The notes beneath the pieces were generated by a model. That model saw only the letters and a program-made list of their open reading frames with translations. It had not been told where the DNA came from and ran no database searches. The position numbers and the translations under genes were made by a program. Positions 16,733 to 26,033 of a stretch of 64,000 bases of DNA are shown here, piece after piece; position 1 is the stretch's first letter; every line of letters begins with the position of its first letter. This DNA is from an uncultured Bacilli bacterium (GTDB lineage Bacteria > Bacillota_I > Bacilli_A > RFN20 > CAG-826), in NCBI GenBank assembly GCA_934700895.1, contig CAKUXV010000002.1, positions 186,001-250,000 on the forward strand, in the 5' to 3' direction.

Positions 16733-17938
16733 TTATTTCCCGTTTGCACGAACAAAATGAAACCAAAAATAAGACGCTTCTCTTTTACTATCTAAAATTG
16801 AAGGTAAGCAGGAAGCCAAATCGTTAATTTGAATAGAAAACAGCAGGCAAAGCGTCAGGCTTTCTAACCAAGGCGATTCGTCACCATTGCTTCTTGCCAA
16901 GCCACTAGCCAGGCCAGACAAAAGAACAACGAAAGAAAGAACCAAAATCTTAAGAAGCCAAACCCGAGAATACATAAATCCTTTCTTTTGGTAGGACTTT
17001 TGTTTCTTTTCCAATTCGATTTTGTCTTTTCGCTCCTTCAAAAAATCGTTCTCCTCTTTTTCCACCTCTTTGGCTATTTGGACCGAACATTCTTGGATGG
17101 CACGGAGCAAAATCAACAACACCACCCCCAAAATCCCCAAAATCACGCCCTGCCACGGGTTGGAGAAACTGATATAAAACAACACCGAACAAAGAATCCC
17201 GATTTCACACGAAGCGCGCGGAACCGCACCAAATATCGTGTTTTTATAAGTGTAATAATGGGTGAACAGCCGCTTGCGCAAATCGGGGTCTTCTTCCAAA
17301 AGCCCTCGTTGATACTTTTTATCAAAGGTGGACGGAAGAAAGCGGGAAAAAACTAAAAATAGGCCTAAGCTCAATAAACCAGCCAGGTAACAAGGCAAGG
17401 CCGCCCACTTCGATGTTCTTTCTGACAAAAGAAAGCCCGTTCCAATCAAAAAAACGGATGCAAAAGATAATAACGTGGGAATCCACTGGCTCTTTGTGAG
17501 CTTTTGGTTTTGTTTGGGAACATCTCTATTCCAAAATTCGGTCCCCAAGTCTGCCACCACCACAACTCCAGTGAAAATCGTTTCGAATTTTTGAGACTTC
17601 ATCTTGCGCTTTCCTTTGGCAGGATCCAGCAAAATCAAATTCGATTTTGTGGCTTTTGCTAAAAGGCACATGTGCTGGCGGCCGTCTTCATTCAAAAGCA
17701 ACAATGCGCTTTTTGAAGCCAAAAATCTCCAATCATAAGGGCTTCCTACACGGTAGGATCGAAGGTTTAGGCCATGTTTTGCCCCGTATTCCCTTATTTC
17801 GTTAAGGGAAGGAGCATTCCGTTCGGCATCTGGCTCATCCGCATAGGCCCAATTTCGGTTTTTATCGCGTTTGCATAACAGCATTTTGACACAGGTGTAA
17901 CCGCACCCTTTGCTTTGACATTGATAAATTGTTTTCAT
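16733..17938 (-). CDS. C39-family peptidase domain fused to a transporter-like membrane domain
   Basis: A 401-residue protein. Residues 1-130 match the bacteriocin-processing C39 peptidase: Gln6 (oxyanion hole) and Cys12 in YQCQSKGCGYTC, His89 in RQHMCLL and Asp105 in ILLDPAKG, with the usual spacings. About five or six membrane helices follow (~151-200, 244-283, 328-350, 360-385), but no ATPase domain, unlike ComA/PCAT exporters. The start is the ATG at 17938; a longer frame to 17983 exists, and neither has a Shine-Dalgarno. The next gene carries an ATPase-like remnant, so together they look like a split, non-ATPase version of a peptide exporter. The substrate is unknown. Confidence 0.7.
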   Translation of the reverse strand: MKTIYQCQSKGCGYTCVKMLLCKRDKNRNWAYADEPDAERNAPSLNEIREYGAKHGLNLRSYRVGSPYDWRFLASKSALLLLNEDGRQHMCLLAKATKSNLILLDPAKGKRKMKSQKFETIFTGVVVVADLGTEFWNRDVPKQNQKLTKSQWIPTLLSFASVFLIGTGFLLSERTSKWAALPCYLAGLLSLGLFLVFSRFLPSTFDKKYQRGLLEEDPDLRKRLFTHYYTYKNTIFGAVPRASCEIGILCSVLFYISFSNPWQGVILGILGVVLLILLRAIQECSVQIAKEVEKEENDFLKERKDKIELEKKQKSYQKKGFMYSRVWLLKILVLSFVVLLSGLASGLARSNGDESPWLESLTLCLLFSIQINDLASCLPSILDSKREASYFWFHFVRANGK

Positions 17939-17950
17939 ACATACATAGAA
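17939..17950 (-). promoter_or_regulatory. 12-base word shared with the comEA upstream region
   Basis: On the minus strand TTCTATGTATGT lies immediately before the chosen ATG of the C39 gene. The identical word occurs at 41425-41436 ahead of comEA. It could be a shared promoter or operator element; chance is not excluded. Confidence 0.35.
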
Positions 17951-17990
17951 CGAATTAATTTGCGTTTCTGCGATAAAAAGCATTCATAAA

Positions 17991-18033
17991 TAAAAAAGCC
18001 AGCATTAATCGAAATGATTTTTGCTGGCTTTTA
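17991..18033 (-). terminator. Intrinsic terminator after deoC
   Basis: GCCAGCA (17998-18004) pairs with TGCTGGC (18022-18028). On the minus strand the stem is followed by a six-T run. Confidence 0.8.
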
Positions 18034-18071
18034 ATTAAATCTTAACGTTCTTTAAATAGAAGTTTCCAAAA

Positions 18072-18728
18072 TTAGAACAATTCTTTTTCTTTCATGATGG
18101 TAACGGAGGCGCTGCAGCCAATGCGATTCGCTCCCGCCTCCACCATTTCTTCCACTTCGGACAAATGATGAATTCCGCCGCTGGCTTTAACGCCGATGTT
18201 TTCTCCGACGGTTTCTCTCATGATCCGCACTGCGTGGGCGCTAGCGCCGCCCGCCTTATTGAATCCCGTGCTTGTTTTCACAAATTGAGCACCTCCGCGA
18301 ACGGAAGCTAGGCAGGCTTGTTTAATCTCTTCATCGGTTAAAATGGATGTTTCCAAGATGACTTTCAAAGTCGTCTCCCCAATGGCTTCCTTCACCCGAC
18401 GAACTTCTTCTTCCGTGTAGGCAAAATCGCCTTCTTTTACTTTTCCGGTATTGATGACCATGTCGATTTCCTGAGCACCTTCATCCACAGCAATGGAGGC
18501 TTCGGCGGCTTTGACGGAGACGCTATTTGCCCCTAGAGGGAATCCGACGACGGTGCAGACCTCTACGTCGCTTCCTTCCAATTCATTAACGCATAGCGGG
18601 ACAAAGCAGGGGTTAACGCAAACGGATGCGAAGTGATATTGTTTCGCTTCCGCGCACAAAGCGATAATTTCTTTCGATGTTGCCTCTTGTTTTAGAAGAG
18701 TGTGATCAAATAGTTTATTGAATTCCAT
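18072..18728 (-). CDS. deoC: Deoxyribose-phosphate aldolase
   Basis: A 218-residue TIM-barrel aldolase cleaving deoxyribose-5-phosphate to glyceraldehyde-3-phosphate and acetaldehyde. The Schiff-base lysine is in FVKTSTGF and the second active-site lysine in GVKASGGI; VVGFPLGAN is also typical. It completes deoxynucleoside catabolism with pdp and cdd in this window. AGGAG precedes the start. It lies just 17 bases after the rpmF terminator, so it may depend on read-through. Confidence 0.95.
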   Translation of the reverse strand: MEFNKLFDHTLLKQEATSKEIIALCAEAKQYHFASVCVNPCFVPLCVNELEGSDVEVCTVVGFPLGANSVSVKAAEASIAVDEGAQEIDMVINTGKVKEGDFAYTEEEVRRVKEAIGETTLKVILETSILTDEEIKQACLASVRGGAQFVKTSTGFNKAGGASAHAVRIMRETVGENIGVKASGGIHHLSEVEEMVEAGANRIGCSASVTIMKEKELF

Positions 18729-18744
18729 GAATGCTCCTTATGTC

Positions 18745-18767
18745 AAAAAAACGTGCCGAAGGGCACG
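18745..18767 (-). terminator. Strong intrinsic terminator after rpmF
   Basis: On the minus strand CGTGCC, a CTTC loop and GGCACG are followed by seven T residues. It lies between rpmF and deoC. Confidence 0.85.
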
Positions 18768-18773
18768 CTTAGG

Positions 18774-18965
18774 TTATTTCTGTTCTTTCTTTTTAACAGA
18801 GATAACTTCTTTGCCGTTGTAATAACCGCATTCGGGGCAAACGCGATGCGAACGGATCATCGTGCCACAGTGCGGGCAGGCGACCAATCCGGTGACCTCG
18901 AGTTTGAAATGCGTACGGCGTAGACGCTTACGAGTTTTGCTCGTACGACGTTGTGGGACTGCCAT
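18774..18965 (-). CDS. rpmF: Ribosomal protein bL32
   Basis: A 63-residue protein beginning [19 protein letters not shown], the conserved bL32 N-terminus, with a zinc ribbon CPHCGTMI ... CPECGYYNG. It belongs to the 50S subunit. A GAAAGGAG site precedes the start. A strong terminator follows, which would make rpmF mRNA much more abundant than deoC. Confidence 0.97.
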   Translation of the reverse strand: MAVPQRRTSKTRKRLRRTHFKLEVTGLVACPHCGTMIRSHRVCPECGYYNGKEVISVKKKEQK

Positions 18966-19053
18966 TTGAAAACTCCTTTCGAACGAGGGAATTATATGAA
19001 ATAAAGTTTAGACTTCAACTCGAATTATTAGAAGATGTCCAAAAAAATTAAAA

Positions 19054-20334
19054 TTAGTCTGATGCCGTCTCGTTATTATAAGTTACAATTGCCATTTCTC
19101 CGTGAAGCGGTTTTTCCGATTTTATCTTAACAAGCAAATAGTTGGAAGTATGGCCATAAGCATATCCGGATTTCGAATCAAATTCTTCGAAAAGCACAGG
19201 CAATTTCTGATTATAGAATCGCTTTTTGTAATTTTCGCGGAGTTCATGAGACAAACCTAACAACTGATGAACGCGGATTTTTTTCGTTTTTGGATCTACG
19301 TCAGGCAAGGCGTGAGCAAGGGTTCCGGGACGAGAGGAAAACGGAAAAACGTGAATCTCAGCAAAATCGGCTTGTCTGCAAAAGCCCATGGTTTCTTGCC
19401 ATTCCTCATCACTTTCTTGAGGGAAGCCTGCGATCACATCGGTCGTAATTGCAATATCGGGTCGAATTTCGCGAATGGCGATCAGTTTGGAAAGGAACGA
19501 TGCGGTGTCATATTTTCTTTTCATTCTTTGAAGAACGGTTGCTGAGCCGGATTGCAACGGGATATGCAAATGATCGACAACTTGGGGGTATCGCGCTAAT
19601 AAATCTAGGAAATCGTCTTGAATTTCCGATTCTTCAATGGAAGAAATCCGAACACGGGGCAATGAAGGACAGGCGACTAAAATGCTTTCAATTAGTTGGG
19701 GGAGGCGAAAAGATCCGTCTCCGAGGTCTAAACCATAGGCGCCGATATGAATTCCCGTGATGACAATCTCTTTATACCCGTTAGAAACAAGCTTTTTTGC
19801 TTCTTCGATGACCATGCGTGGGTCGCGAGAACGTGAATTTCCACGTAAAAAAGGAATAAGACAATAGGAACAAAAGTTATTACACCCATCTTGAACCTTT
19901 AAGTAGGCGCGAGCGTTATCGCAAAAGGCCGAAAAGCCTAACTCCTCATAAGTTTCTTTCCGAACGTTAGATTTAACGTCAATACAATTAACTTTATTTT
20001 TTGAATAGGTCTCGATGGCCCCGTAAATCTTCGAACGATCCGCCGAGCCAAAAACAAGGTTGGCGCCCAAGGATTCCGCTTCCTCTCCGTGTTTCTGAGA
20101 ATAGCACCCCATCACCACAATAATTGCATTCGGGTTTCCTTTTCGATACGAAGAAATATGCTGACGTGATTTCTGGTCAGCCCTACCCGTTACCGAGCAC
20201 GTATTAATAATAATGACATTGGCGTCCTTGGCGTTTTCGCAAGGGGAATATCCATGGGAGGAAAGTTCAGTACCAATGGCAGAAAGTTCGTAGGAATTTA
20301 CCTTGCATCCTAAAGAATGTAAAAAATATTTCAT
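19054..20334 (-). CDS. mtaB: tRNA t6A37 methylthiotransferase MtaB
   Basis: A 426-residue radical-SAM enzyme that converts t6A37 to ms2t6A in tRNAs reading ANN codons. The N-terminal cluster cysteines are in SLGCKVNSYE, NTCSVTGRAD and MGCYSQ. The radical-SAM cysteines are CNNFCSYC, and a C-terminal TRAM region follows. The GCKVN opening identifies MtaB rather than MiaB or RimO. It follows rsmE and an unknown gene; the rsmE-mtaB pairing is common in Bacillota. Confidence 0.94.
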   Translation of the reverse strand: MKYFLHSLGCKVNSYELSAIGTELSSHGYSPCENAKDANVIIINTCSVTGRADQKSRQHISSYRKGNPNAIIVVMGCYSQKHGEEAESLGANLVFGSADRSKIYGAIETYSKNKVNCIDVKSNVRKETYEELGFSAFCDNARAYLKVQDGCNNFCSYCLIPFLRGNSRSRDPRMVIEEAKKLVSNGYKEIVITGIHIGAYGLDLGDGSFRLPQLIESILVACPSLPRVRISSIEESEIQDDFLDLLARYPQVVDHLHIPLQSGSATVLQRMKRKYDTASFLSKLIAIREIRPDIAITTDVIAGFPQESDEEWQETMGFCRQADFAEIHVFPFSSRPGTLAHALPDVDPKTKKIRVHQLLGLSHELRENYKKRFYNQKLPVLFEEFDSKSGYAYGHTSNYLLVKIKSEKPLHGEMAIVTYNNETASD

Positions 20335-20339
20335 ATTAT

Positions 20340-21137
20340 TTAAATTCCTTTATCAATCTTTTTAAAAAACTTGTGTTCGTCGAGTTTATTTCTATAAACA
20401 AAACTACTAGAAACCAACTTATTATCAACTAGTTTTTTCACAAACTCTTCTTTGTTGTTTGCAAAGTAAGCATCAAGGACTGGACCAGTTCTTTCCAGCA
20501 TATGATTGGTGTTTTTCCGATGCAATCCACGGTCAAATAAAGGAATGGTTACCTCAAGTCTACCTTCTTCGTTCACGATATAAATTTCATAGGAATCGTA
20601 GTTATAATACGCCACCTCTCCATTAACGGTTTTAACCTTTACCAGTTTCGTGAAAAACGAATTGTAAAGCTCGGGGCCATATGTATCAAAAGGATCGATT
20701 AACAACGCTTCGAAATGCGTTAATAGTTTTTTAAAATTTCGGTCTTGAAATGAGAAAAAATGATCAGAATAAATTTTGTTAATAGAACGGGGGAACACGG
20801 GCACAAAAACCTTAAAGTCACCATCTTGAAAATAAGGCAAATTAGACATCTGCTTCTTTACATCTAAGACAATGCTTTCTTGGCTCGATTCCACGCCCAA
20901 TTTTCGATCTTCTTTCAAGCGTTCTACAAACATCCTCTCAATGCAGTCTTTATTAGATAAAGCGGCGATGAGGATATTAGCTCGAATGATATCGAACGGT
21001 TTGGTAGCTTTGGAAAAATTCGAATAAGAGGGAATTTCGGCCAAAATTCCCGAATTACGAAGAAAATAATCCATGGCTGAACTACGGGAAAACGGGGTAG
21101 AGGATTGCTTTTTTTCTAATTCTTTGAAAAAATCCAT
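20340..21137 (-). CDS. Unrecognised protein between rsmE and mtaB
   Basis: A 265-residue soluble protein that I do not recognise. It has no signal peptide, membrane helix or clear catalytic motif. Composition is rich in Phe, Lys and Asn, with mixed alpha/beta character by eye. The ATG at 21137 overlaps the rsmE stop by one base (TAATG), which fixes the start; a longer frame inside rsmE is not needed. It ends 5 bases before mtaB. Context suggests a lineage-specific member of an RNA-modification operon, with no direct evidence of that role. Confidence 0.7.
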   Translation of the reverse strand: MDFFKELEKKQSSTPFSRSSAMDYFLRNSGILAEIPSYSNFSKATKPFDIIRANILIAALSNKDCIERMFVERLKEDRKLGVESSQESIVLDVKKQMSNLPYFQDGDFKVFVPVFPRSINKIYSDHFFSFQDRNFKKLLTHFEALLIDPFDTYGPELYNSFFTKLVKVKTVNGEVAYYNYDSYEIYIVNEEGRLEVTIPLFDRGLHRKNTNHMLERTGPVLDAYFANNKEEFVKKLVDNKLVSSSFVYRNKLDEHKFFKKIDKGI

Positions 21138-21850
21138 TATTTCCCTTTCTCCATCATGGAGCCAATAAGACAAGCACCGTATAAACCGGCCGTTTCAGCC
21201 CTCAGAATGCGTTTCCCTAATGATACGATACGGAATCCAGCCTTTTGGGCTTGTTCCACTTCTGTGGCCGTAAAACCGCCCTCGGGGCCGATCACGAACA
21301 AGGTATCGCCCATATCCATTTTTTCTAAAGTGTCTATAAGAGGGTCGCCGTGAAGGGATTCGTTCTCATAAGCAAGAATTTTGTTGGGGTAAGGCAACGT
21401 TAAAACGTCGCCCCAGTTTTGGTATGCAGAGAACTCTGGCAAGCGTCCTCTTCGGCATTGTTTAGCCGATTCATTCGCTATTTTTTGAAGTCTTTCCCAC
21501 TTCGGGTCTTTCTTTGCTTTAGGTCGAACCACGCATCGATCCATGACGCAGGGGTAAAATGACGTCGCTCCTAGTTCCGTGGATTTTTGGACGAGCCATT
21601 CGGAATGTTCGCTTTTCAATACTCCAAATGCAATTCCTAACCGATAGGGCAATTCTCGGCTGGGCAACGCTGTTTTCATTTCAATCTTTAAAGGATGAAC
21701 GGAAACAACCACGCACAAATAAACGCATCCCTCCACACCCACTTCGATCTCTTCGCCGACTTGAGCCCGTTTAACATGAACCAAATGATGTTCGTCTTCC
21801 GGGCTAAGGGTAAAGCGATTATCGATAACTTGACCGAAGAAATGTTGCAT
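21137..21850 (-). CDS. rsmE: 16S rRNA m3U1498 methyltransferase RsmE
   Basis: A 237-residue SPOUT methyltransferase. The N-terminal PUA-like domain contains HHLVHVKRAQVGEEIEV, and the C-terminal SAM knot contains FVIGPEGGFTATE and SLGKRILRAETAG. It methylates U1498 of 16S rRNA. It is coupled by one-base TAATG overlaps to both the zinc-ribbon gene before it and the unknown gene after it. Confidence 0.95.
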   Translation of the reverse strand: MQHFFGQVIDNRFTLSPEDEHHLVHVKRAQVGEEIEVGVEGCVYLCVVVSVHPLKIEMKTALPSRELPYRLGIAFGVLKSEHSEWLVQKSTELGATSFYPCVMDRCVVRPKAKKDPKWERLQKIANESAKQCRRGRLPEFSAYQNWGDVLTLPYPNKILAYENESLHGDPLIDTLEKMDMGDTLFVIGPEGGFTATEVEQAQKAGFRIVSLGKRILRAETAGLYGACLIGSMMEKGK

Positions 21851-22281
21851 TAGCGGAGAAACTCCCCGTTGCCATCTTTAGGCGATTCTTTCTTTAAGAA
21901 AAGAATCCCGCGAATAAAGTGGAAAAGCCAAAAAGCAAGAAAGGGTAAAACAAACGACAGGGGATTTTTCCATAAGACAAAATACAAAACGCTGCCGATG
22001 CCTGCGACTCCCATCAAGGTAATTAAAAGCCAAATCCATCCTTTTTTCGGCTGAAGCAAATAGAATTCCTTGACTCCAAAACATCCAAAAAACATGCATA
22101 GCAACGCAGCTTTTTTCTGGGATTTGCACCGATAAAGATTTTGGGACTTTAACCCCGCAATATTCTGGGTCACATCCATGGTTTGATAGGTATCCGTGAT
22201 GGGATCCTTTACGCCGCAATAAGGGCAAACGTCCGAATCAAGTCTCGATATTTCGTGATGGCAATTCTTACAATAAGGCAT
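21850..22281 (-). CDS. Zinc-ribbon and TM2-domain membrane protein
   Basis: A 143-residue protein. An N-terminal zinc ribbon (CKNCHHEI ... CPYCGVKD) is followed by a TM2-like membrane segment (KKAALLCMFFGCFGVKEFYL) and two to three hydrophobic helices. TM2 proteins are widespread small membrane proteins of unclear function. A longer frame starts at 22320. The ATG at 22281 is preferred because a perfect TATAAT ends 6 bases before it and homologous ribbons begin close to the first CxxC. It opens the unit that continues into rsmE. Confidence 0.7.
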   Translation of the reverse strand: MPYCKNCHHEISRLDSDVCPYCGVKDPITDTYQTMDVTQNIAGLKSQNLYRCKSQKKAALLCMFFGCFGVKEFYLLQPKKGWIWLLITLMGVAGIGSVLYFVLWKNPLSFVLPFLAFWLFHFIRGILFLKKESPKDGNGEFLR

Positions 22282-22287
22282 AGGATG

Positions 22288-22293
22288 ATTATA
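22288..22293 (-). promoter_or_regulatory. -10 box 6 bases before the zinc-ribbon/TM2 gene
   Basis: On the minus strand TATAAT is followed by 6 bases and then ATG. It lies just downstream of the dnaJ terminator, so a promoter is expected here. The implied mRNA has no leader. Confidence 0.55.
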
Positions 22294-22321
22294 GGTCTTC
22301 TCTCTAACTTGCTTAAGCATT

Positions 22322-22356
22322 TTTAAAAACCTTGCTCCAAATTAGAAGCAAGGTTC
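22322..22356 (-). terminator. Intrinsic terminator of the dnaK operon
   Basis: AACCTTGCT (22328-22336) pairs with AGCAAGGTT (22347-22355). On the minus strand the stem runs into TTTTTAAAA. It lies 4 bases after the dnaJ stop. Confidence 0.85.
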
Positions 22357-22359
22357 CAT

Positions 22360-23499
22360 TCATTTAACGAATTTATCCTTCCATTTCTGGTAAGGAGAAT
22401 CTTTCGAACTCGATTGTTTTTGGAATTCCTGTAGCAATTGCTTTTGGGTTTTTCCGAGTCGAGTCGGCGTCTTGACTTTTACGTGAATGAATTCGTCCCC
22501 CGGCTTACCGCTGCGAAGGTCCTTAATTCCCTTTTCGCGAATCTTCAAAATGTCGTCAGGCTGCGTTCCTTCCGGAATGCGAACCGAAACTTCTCCATAA
22601 ACCGTCGGGACATCGATCTCGCAGCCCAGGGCGCAATCCACGAAGCTTAAAGGGACATCAATATGAACATTATTCCCGTCGCGGCGGAAATAAGGATGCT
22701 CTTGAACCAAAACTTCGACATACATGTCTCCGTTTGGCCCACCGTTTTCTCCGCGTTCTCCTTTTCCGGAAACGCGAATTTGCTGGCCGTTATTGATGCC
22801 AGCAGGCACATTTACGGTCAAATCTTTCTTTACGTGCGTATAGCCGCTGCCCCCGCAAAGATGGCACGCGTGGCTGATTTTCTTGCCGGTTCCATGGCAA
22901 TCGGGGCAAGTTGTTTTCGACTGCATGTTACCAAAAATCGTACGTTGCGTGGTCGTTACATAGCCTCGACCCCCACAAGTAGGGCAAGTCGTGAAGTCAT
23001 TGGGGCTTTCCGCGCCCGTTCCTCCGCAATGCGCGCATGGCTCATCATAGGAAACGGGGAACGTAATCTTGGTCCCGAGGACCGCATCCATAAAGGTGAT
23101 GCGAACCCGTCGTAAAACATCCGCCCCTTTGGTTGGACCCGAAGAGGCAGAACGCCTTGAGGATCCGCCCCCTCCAAAAAAGCTGGAGAAAATATCGTTT
23201 AAATCGACATCGCCAAAGCCTTGACTGCTGAATCCTTGTCCGAAAGGACCCGCTCCGCCGGTAGAACCGCCGTTTTCAAAGGCGGCAAATCCAAAACGAT
23301 CATAGTTTTGGCGCTTTTGCTCATCGGAGAGAACTTCGTAAGCTTCGGTCACTTCTTTGAATTTATCGGCAGCATCCGGGGCTTTATTCAAGTCGGGGTG
23401 ATATTGTTTGGCCAGTTTGCGATAGGCGCTTTTGATTTCGTCTTGGGTTGCGTTTTTGCTTACGCCAAGAACTTCATAATAATCTCTTTTTTCCGCCAT
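22360..23499 (-). CDS. dnaJ: Chaperone DnaJ (Hsp40, type I)
   Basis: A 379-residue DnaJ. The J domain (1-70) carries the HPD motif in [10 protein letters not shown] Gly/Phe-rich linker with [13 protein letters not shown] follows, then four CxxCxGxG zinc repeats ([32 protein letters not shown]) and the C-terminal substrate-binding barrels. It stimulates DnaK ATPase and delivers substrates. It is the last gene of the hrcA-grpE-dnaK-dnaJ operon and is followed by a terminator. Confidence 0.97.
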   Translation of the reverse strand: MAEKRDYYEVLGVSKNATQDEIKSAYRKLAKQYHPDLNKAPDAADKFKEVTEAYEVLSDEQKRQNYDRFGFAAFENGGSTGGAGPFGQGFSSQGFGDVDLNDIFSSFFGGGGSSRRSASSGPTKGADVLRRVRITFMDAVLGTKITFPVSYDEPCAHCGGTGAESPNDFTTCPTCGGRGYVTTTQRTIFGNMQSKTTCPDCHGTGKKISHACHLCGGSGYTHVKKDLTVNVPAGINNGQQIRVSGKGERGENGGPNGDMYVEVLVQEHPYFRRDGNNVHIDVPLSFVDCALGCEIDVPTVYGEVSVRIPEGTQPDDILKIREKGIKDLRSGKPGDEFIHVKVKTPTRLGKTQKQLLQEFQKQSSSKDSPYQKWKDKFVK

Positions 23500-23527
23500 A
23501 AGCGCTCCTTCCTAAATTGCATAAAGG

Positions 23528-23553
23528 CGCGGCGCTCCTATTAGAACGCCGCG
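23528..23553 (-). other. GC-rich hairpin between dnaK and dnaJ
   Basis: On the minus strand CGCGGCG and CGCCGCG (23547-23553 and 23528-23534) can form a 7-bp stem with a 12-base loop. No T run follows, so it is more likely an mRNA processing or stability element than a terminator. Confidence 0.45.
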
Positions 23554-23568
23554 TCCAACATCTAGTTT

Positions 23569-25392
23569 TTACTTCTTATCAGTGAAATCAGCGTCCACGA
23601 CATCATCTGCCGTTTCGTGTCCTTCGCCCGTAGAAGACGCATTTTGAGCGCCAGCAGCAGATTGTTGCTGTTGGGCCGCCATGCGGGCCGCATCTTCCAA
23701 ACGTCCGACGATTTCACGCAATTTCTCGATGTCGTTTGCCGCGATAGCACCCGAAGCTTCATCGCGAAGTTTGGTGAGTTCTTCTTTTTGCTTAGCATCC
23801 AAAGAATCGCCTTTTTCAGAGAGCGTGCGATTGATTTCATCCACATAGGTTTGCGCCTTGTTTTTGATTTCGATATCGCCTTTTCTCTTTTCGTCTTCGG
23901 CTTTATGCTCTTCGGCTTCCTTCACCATGCGATCGATATCGCTCTTGGAGAGGCCATTGCTATTTTGGATCGTGATATCGGCGGTCTTTTGAGTATCGAG
24001 GTCCTTGGCCGAGACTTTGACGATACCGTTGACGTCGATGGAGAACTTCACTTCGATACGAGGTTCACCGCGACGAGCTGGACGAATTCCAGAAAGTTGG
24101 AAGTGACCGAGCAATTTGTTATCGTGGGCCATTGGACGCTCGCCCTGGTAGACCATGATATCAACAGCGGGTTGATTGTCTTCCGCCGTGGAGAAGACTT
24201 GGCTCTTTTCCGTCGGAATCGTGGTATTACGTTGAATAAGCGGAGTCATAACACCACCCAAGGTTTCAATGCCAAGAGTAAGCGGGGTGACATCGAGAAG
24301 AACGACGTCTTTGACATCGCCAGCGATAACTGCACCTTGAATCGCCGCACCAGCGGAAACCGCTTCGTCCGGGTTGACCGAGAGGTTGATGGAACGACCA
24401 GAAACTTGTTTCACCATCTCTTGGACGGCCGGCATACGGGTCGAGCCGCCAATCATCAAGATATCGGCAAGATCGGAATAGGAGAGTCCGGCATCGTGCA
24501 TCGCTTTTTCCATCGGAATCTTGCAACGTTCGAGTAGCGGACGGGTTAAATCTTGGAATTTAGCTCGGGTAAGCGTGGTCTCGAAGTTGATCGGGCCGGC
24601 GCTGCTCATGCCAATGAATGGAAGAGAAATGGTCGTTTCCACCGAACTAGAAAGCTCGATTTTTGCGCGTTCAGCCGCATCGACGAAACGTTGACGGGCC
24701 ATTTTGTCGGTCAAATCAACGCCATTTTGAATCTTGATTTGTGCCTGAATCCAATCTGCGATCGCGTGGTCCCAGTCATCACCGCCAAGTTGGGTATCCC
24801 CGGAAGTAGAAAGAACTTCAAAGGTTCCATCGCCAATATCAAGAATCGAGACATCAAGGGTGCCGCCGCCAAGGTCGAAGACCAAGACTTTGCCGCTCTT
24901 ATTGGTATCAACGCCGAAGGCTAAGCAAGCCGCGGTCGGTTCGTTGATAATGCGAACGACGTCGAGTCCTGCGATCGTGCCAGCGTCTTTGGTCGCCTGA
25001 CGTTGAGCATCGTTGAAGTAAGCCGGAACCGTAATGACTGCCTTTTTGATCGGCTGGCCAAGATTCTTTTCGGCATAGTTCTTCATATAGCCAAGGACTT
25101 TAGAAGAGATTTCCTGCGGGGTGAAGTCTTTGTTGATGCAGTTGATGTGGAATTTCTCCGAGCTGCCCATTTTTCTCTTCGCGCTGGAAACGGTATCCGG
25201 ATTGGTAATCGCCTGACGTTTTGCCGCGTTGCCGACAATTTCTTCGCCGCTTGCCTTAAAAGCAACGACAGAAGGGGTCGTATTGGTTCCTTCCGGATTG
25301 GGGATGACTTTGACATTCCCGTCTGCTTGACGATAGCTGATGACCGAATTGGTCGTGCCAAGGTCAATGCCAACAATAATTTCTTTTGCCAT
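23569..25392 (-). CDS. dnaK: Chaperone DnaK (Hsp70)
   Basis: A 607-residue Hsp70. The ATPase domain opens with [12 protein letters not shown], followed by [15 protein letters not shown] and [11 protein letters not shown]. The substrate-binding beta domain contains [11 protein letters not shown], and a helical lid and Gln/Ala-rich tail follow. It refolds proteins with DnaJ and GrpE. AAAGGAG precedes the start. Its expression should be controlled by HrcA through the CIRCE sites before hrcA. Confidence 0.98.
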   Translation of the reverse strand: MAKEIIVGIDLGTTNSVISYRQADGNVKVIPNPEGTNTTPSVVAFKASGEEIVGNAAKRQAITNPDTVSSAKRKMGSSEKFHINCINKDFTPQEISSKVLGYMKNYAEKNLGQPIKKAVITVPAYFNDAQRQATKDAGTIAGLDVVRIINEPTAACLAFGVDTNKSGKVLVFDLGGGTLDVSILDIGDGTFEVLSTSGDTQLGGDDWDHAIADWIQAQIKIQNGVDLTDKMARQRFVDAAERAKIELSSSVETTISLPFIGMSSAGPINFETTLTRAKFQDLTRPLLERCKIPMEKAMHDAGLSYSDLADILMIGGSTRMPAVQEMVKQVSGRSINLSVNPDEAVSAGAAIQGAVIAGDVKDVVLLDVTPLTLGIETLGGVMTPLIQRNTTIPTEKSQVFSTAEDNQPAVDIMVYQGERPMAHDNKLLGHFQLSGIRPARRGEPRIEVKFSIDVNGIVKVSAKDLDTQKTADITIQNSNGLSKSDIDRMVKEAEEHKAEDEKRKGDIEIKNKAQTYVDEINRTLSEKGDSLDAKQKEELTKLRDEASGAIAANDIEKLREIVGRLEDAARMAAQQQQSAAGAQNASSTGEGHETADDVVDADFTDKK

Positions 25393-25409
25393 AATATTTT
25401 TTCTCCTTT

Positions 25410-26033
25410 TTAGGCTTCGTGGGCCTTTGTTTCATTTTGTGTTGGTTGAGTCTTGCCTTCCTCGCTCGATTTCGGGGCTTCCGCCACATAAACCATCGCG
25501 GCTCGAACAAGACGATCGTGTAATTTGTATCCCTTCGCTCCAACGCGGGCCACCGTGCCTTCCGGATAATCCGTTGTTGGAATTTTATCGACGGCGTGCA
25601 TCGTATTCACGTCGTAGGCATCGCCAAGTTTGGGACAGATTTCGCTCACCCCTTCGCTGCTAAGAGAAGCAACGATTTGGTTGTAAATGTAGCTGAATCC
25701 AATTTGGTAATTCCTCGATTCGGGGTTCGGCGCGGGGGATTCTAGCGCCATATGGAAGCTATCGAGTGCCGGAAGAAGCGTGTCGAGGAACCCCTCGGCC
25801 CGATAACGGATGGCGGAGTTCTTCTCTTCTTCTAGCGCCTTGCGGAGATTCATCATATCCGCATAAGCTTTGTAATATTCGTTTTTCCAATGATCCCGAT
25901 CGGAGGCGGCTTTTTCGAATTCCTCTTGAAGTTTATCCAATTTTGCTTTGCTTACTTTCTTTCCTTCTTCGGGGGCTTCGGCTTGCTGCTTTTGCTCGAC
26001 GTTTTCGTTGGGTTGCTTGTTTGCTTCTTGCAT
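25410..26033 (-). CDS. grpE: Nucleotide exchange factor GrpE
   Basis: A 207-residue GrpE. A charged, disordered N-terminus leads into a long coiled coil (about residues 30-90, with [21 protein letters not shown]). The C-terminal beta domain includes [20 protein letters not shown]. It exchanges ADP for ATP on DnaK. The start has GAAAGGAG. It lies 82 bases inside the 3' end of hrcA, an unusually long overlap. Confidence 0.95.
   Translation of the reverse strand: MQEANKQPNENVEQKQQAEAPEEGKKVSKAKLDKLQEEFEKAASDRDHWKNEYYKAYADMMNLRKALEEEKNSAIRYRAEGFLDTLLPALDSFHMALESPAPNPESRNYQIGFSYIYNQIVASLSSEGVSEICPKLGDAYDVNTMHAVDKIPTTDYPEGTVARVGAKGYKLHDRLVRAAMVYVAEAPKSSEEGKTQPTQNETKAHEA

Noticed and set aside
23617..24537. 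306-codon frame opposite dnaK
   Set aside because: It is a shadow of the strongly biased dnaK codon usage. Translation shows no recognisable domain and no start signal.
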